64,000 nucleotides of DNA from Streptomyces sp. NBC_01445 (lineage in GTDB: Bacteria > Actinomycetota > Actinomycetes > Streptomycetales > Streptomycetaceae). Where the stretch lies: the NCBI RefSeq assembly GCF_035918235.1, contig NZ_CP109485.1, forward strand, positions 930,001 to 994,000, given 5' to 3'. The notes beneath the pieces are model-generated. The model was given only the letters and a program-made list of their open reading frames with translations. It made no database searches and was not told where the DNA came from. The translations under genes were made by a program, and so were the position numbers. Below are positions 62,823-64,000 of this stretch, piece after piece (positions within the stretch are counted from its first letter, which is position 1; every line of letters starts with the position of its first letter).

Positions 62823-63692
62823 ATGACTGGGGACACGGGGCCTGCGGACAGCCACGAACTGGCCGGCGGCATGATGAACGCGGGCGCGGTCTTCCGGCGG
62901 GGCGACGTGGTCGAGCGGCCGGCGCCGCCGAATGCCCGGGCGCTCCACGCCTACCTCGCGGCGCTGCGGCATCAGGGATTCGACGCGGCTCCGGTGCCGG
63001 TCGGTGTCCGTGCCGACGGGCGTGAGCAGTTGGGGTTCATTCCCGGCCACGTGGCCGTCCCGCCGTTTCCGCCCTGGGCCATGTCGCAGACCGCGCTCCG
63101 GTCTGTCGGGGTCCTGCTGAGGCGCCTGCACGAGGCGAGTGCGCGCGTCGCGGTGGACGTATCCGCCGGCTGGTCCGGGGAGCTGGCCGATCCCGAGGGC
63201 GGAACGATGCTGTGCCACAACGATGTGTGCCTGGAGAACGTCGTCTTCCGGGACGGCCGCGCCGTGGCCCTGATCGACTTCGACCAGGCGGCCCCGGGCC
63301 GCCCGGTCTGGGATGTCGCGATGACCGCCGGCTACTGGGTCCCGATGCGGGACCCCGAGTCCGCGGCCCCGCACTATCCGGTACCTGACCCCTCTCACCC
63401 GTTGGACGCCCCGGGCCGGCTGCGGCTCCTCGCGGACGGTTACGGGCTCTCGCCGCGAGAGCGCGCCGAATTGCCGGAGGTCGTCGAACAGGCCGCCGCG
63501 GTATGCCGGGCGTTCGTCGCCCGGCGCGTGGCCGACGGGGACCCCGCCTACCTCCAGGCGCTGCGCGACCGCGGCGGCTGGGAGCGCTGGGACCGGATTC
63601 AGTCGTGGCTCAGCGATGGGCGCGAGGCGTTCCGGGCAGCACTGCTCGAAGGCCTCGACACGGGGTCGGTCCGTCCCCTTCCTCCCCCATGA
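62823..63692 (+). CDS. APH-fold phosphotransferase family protein
   Basis: A 289-residue phosphotransferase-fold protein. Catalytic loop LCHNDVCLENVVF and DFG-equivalent ALIDFDQAAPGRPVWDVA are clear; the N-terminal nucleotide-binding lobe is short (VVERPAPPNARALHAYLAAL). Resembles the many orphan APH/choline-kinase-like proteins of Streptomyces. ATG 62823 with a TAGTGT -10 seven nt upstream; GTG 62814 is three codons earlier. Substrate unknown. Confidence 0.9.
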   Translation: MTGDTGPADSHELAGGMMNAGAVFRRGDVVERPAPPNARALHAYLAALRHQGFDAAPVPVGVRADGREQLGFIPGHVAVPPFPPWAMSQTALRSVGVLLRRLHEASARVAVDVSAGWSGELADPEGGTMLCHNDVCLENVVFRDGRAVALIDFDQAAPGRPVWDVAMTAGYWVPMRDPESAAPHYPVPDPSHPLDAPGRLRLLADGYGLSPRERAELPEVVEQAAAVCRAFVARRVADGDPAYLQALRDRGGWERWDRIQSWLSDGREAFRAALLEGLDTGSVRPLPPP

Positions 63693-63772
63693 GGTTCCCG
63701 AAACCGCCGATTCATCAAGCAGGCGGTGAATAGGGCTGGTTGACGGGGTGAAGAGTGCGCAACCATGTCCAC

Positions 63773-64000
63773 ATGACCGCGGCCCATCGCGCCATGACCC
63801 AGCTGGAGTCGTGGCCGAACCTGGTAAGTGGCTCTCCCCGGTGCGCCGTAGGGCGCTCCTTCGGGACAGCGGGGTGCGACATCGTGCATTTCCATGCCAA
63901 CGATGCGGCAGATCTGTACCTCACCCGGACGGCGGTCGAACGCCTCCTTCCGCAGCTGCGCGACAGCACCGCGATCCGGGTGCGCCCCGGCGCCTCGTGG
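63773..64000 (+). CDS. DUF5519 luciferase-domain protein (3' truncated)
   Basis: The window ends inside this gene: 76 codons are open from ATG 63773 to the edge. The sequence (MTQLESWPNLVSGSPRCAVG, GTAGCDIVHFHANDAADLYL, TRTAVERLLPQL) matches the small luciferase-domain (DUF5519) family common in Streptomyces, which shows similarity to a luciferase fold but has no known activity. Usual length is about 120-150 residues, so the C-terminal half is missing. GAAGAG lies about 20 nt upstream. Confidence 0.8.
   Translation, partial: MTAAHRAMTQLESWPNLVSGSPRCAVGRSFGTAGCDIVHFHANDAADLYLTRTAVERLLPQLRDSTAIRVRPGASW

Overview
The window is a piece of a high-GC actinobacterial chromosome, almost certainly Streptomyces or a close relative. 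The grounds are G/C-dominated third codon positions, many GTG and a few TTG starts, AGGAGG/GGAG ribosome sites mixed with apparently leaderless genes, many small regulators, a Tat-exported cholesterol oxidase and a polylysine-synthetase-type NRPS. I see no rRNA, tRNA, CRISPR array, prophage or replication origin. About 58 genes fill most of the sequence; the first (folD) and last (DUF5519) are cut by the window edges.

Region by region. 1-6.8 kb: folD paralogue (partial), a hypothetical gene, a divergent MocR/YczR regulator and YczE membrane protein, an Imm49-type protein, and a tautomerase divergent from a LysR regulator. 6.8-8.6 kb: an IS200/IS605 element with an intact TnpB and a TnpA broken by three frameshifts. 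8.6-15.2 kb: zinc-ribbon protein, TetR and YtcJ-like amidohydrolase, a coupled methyltransferase/membrane protein pair, and a second EF-G. 15.5-23.3 kb: DUF2000/AraC pair, FAD monooxygenase, PAS-SpoIIE phosphatase, MarR, P-loop protein and ABC ATPase facing each other across a 164-bp inverted-repeat element, then a degenerate stretch and a frameshifted threonine dehydratase. 23.4-27 kb: a tightly overlapping three-gene operon (response regulator fused to a thioredoxin-reductase-like flavoprotein; cNMP-binding histidine kinase; UBP-type zinc finger). 27-32 kb: isochorismatase-like hydrolase, cupin, MmpS-like lipoprotein, NAD(P) reductase plus CMD pair, cholesterol oxidase. 32-39 kb: epsilon-poly-L-lysine synthetase-like protein, M1 peptidase, epoxide hydrolase. 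39-52 kb: YciO-like protein, LysE exporter, methyltransferases, FG-GAP lipoprotein, ABC-F ATPase, hydrolases, TSUP permease, VOC and RibD-C proteins, N-formylglutamate amidohydrolase-like protein. 52-57.5 kb: CocE-type hydrolase running directly into a complete OpuB/OsmF-type quaternary-amine ABC transporter. 57.5-64 kb: mycothiol-dependent DinB-like protein with a divergent MarR, a double alpha/beta-hydrolase with a divergent MerR, two APH-fold kinases, a HAD-like protein and a DUF5519 fragment.

The strongest functional units are: (1) pls with its neighbouring peptidase, where the adenylation-domain specificity residues read as lysine; (2) the response-regulator/flavoprotein, sensor kinase and UBP-finger operon, which looks like a self-contained redox or nucleotide-sensing pathway and is the best candidate for a poorly described system; (3) the hydrolase-transporter operon at 52-57 kb. 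Many genes lie in divergent regulator/enzyme pairs whose intergenic spaces hold visible inverted or direct repeats. At least nine genes have a TANNNT-like -10 hexamer 6-7 nt before the start codon, implying leaderless mRNAs. All functional calls rest on reading motifs by eye; no database search was possible.
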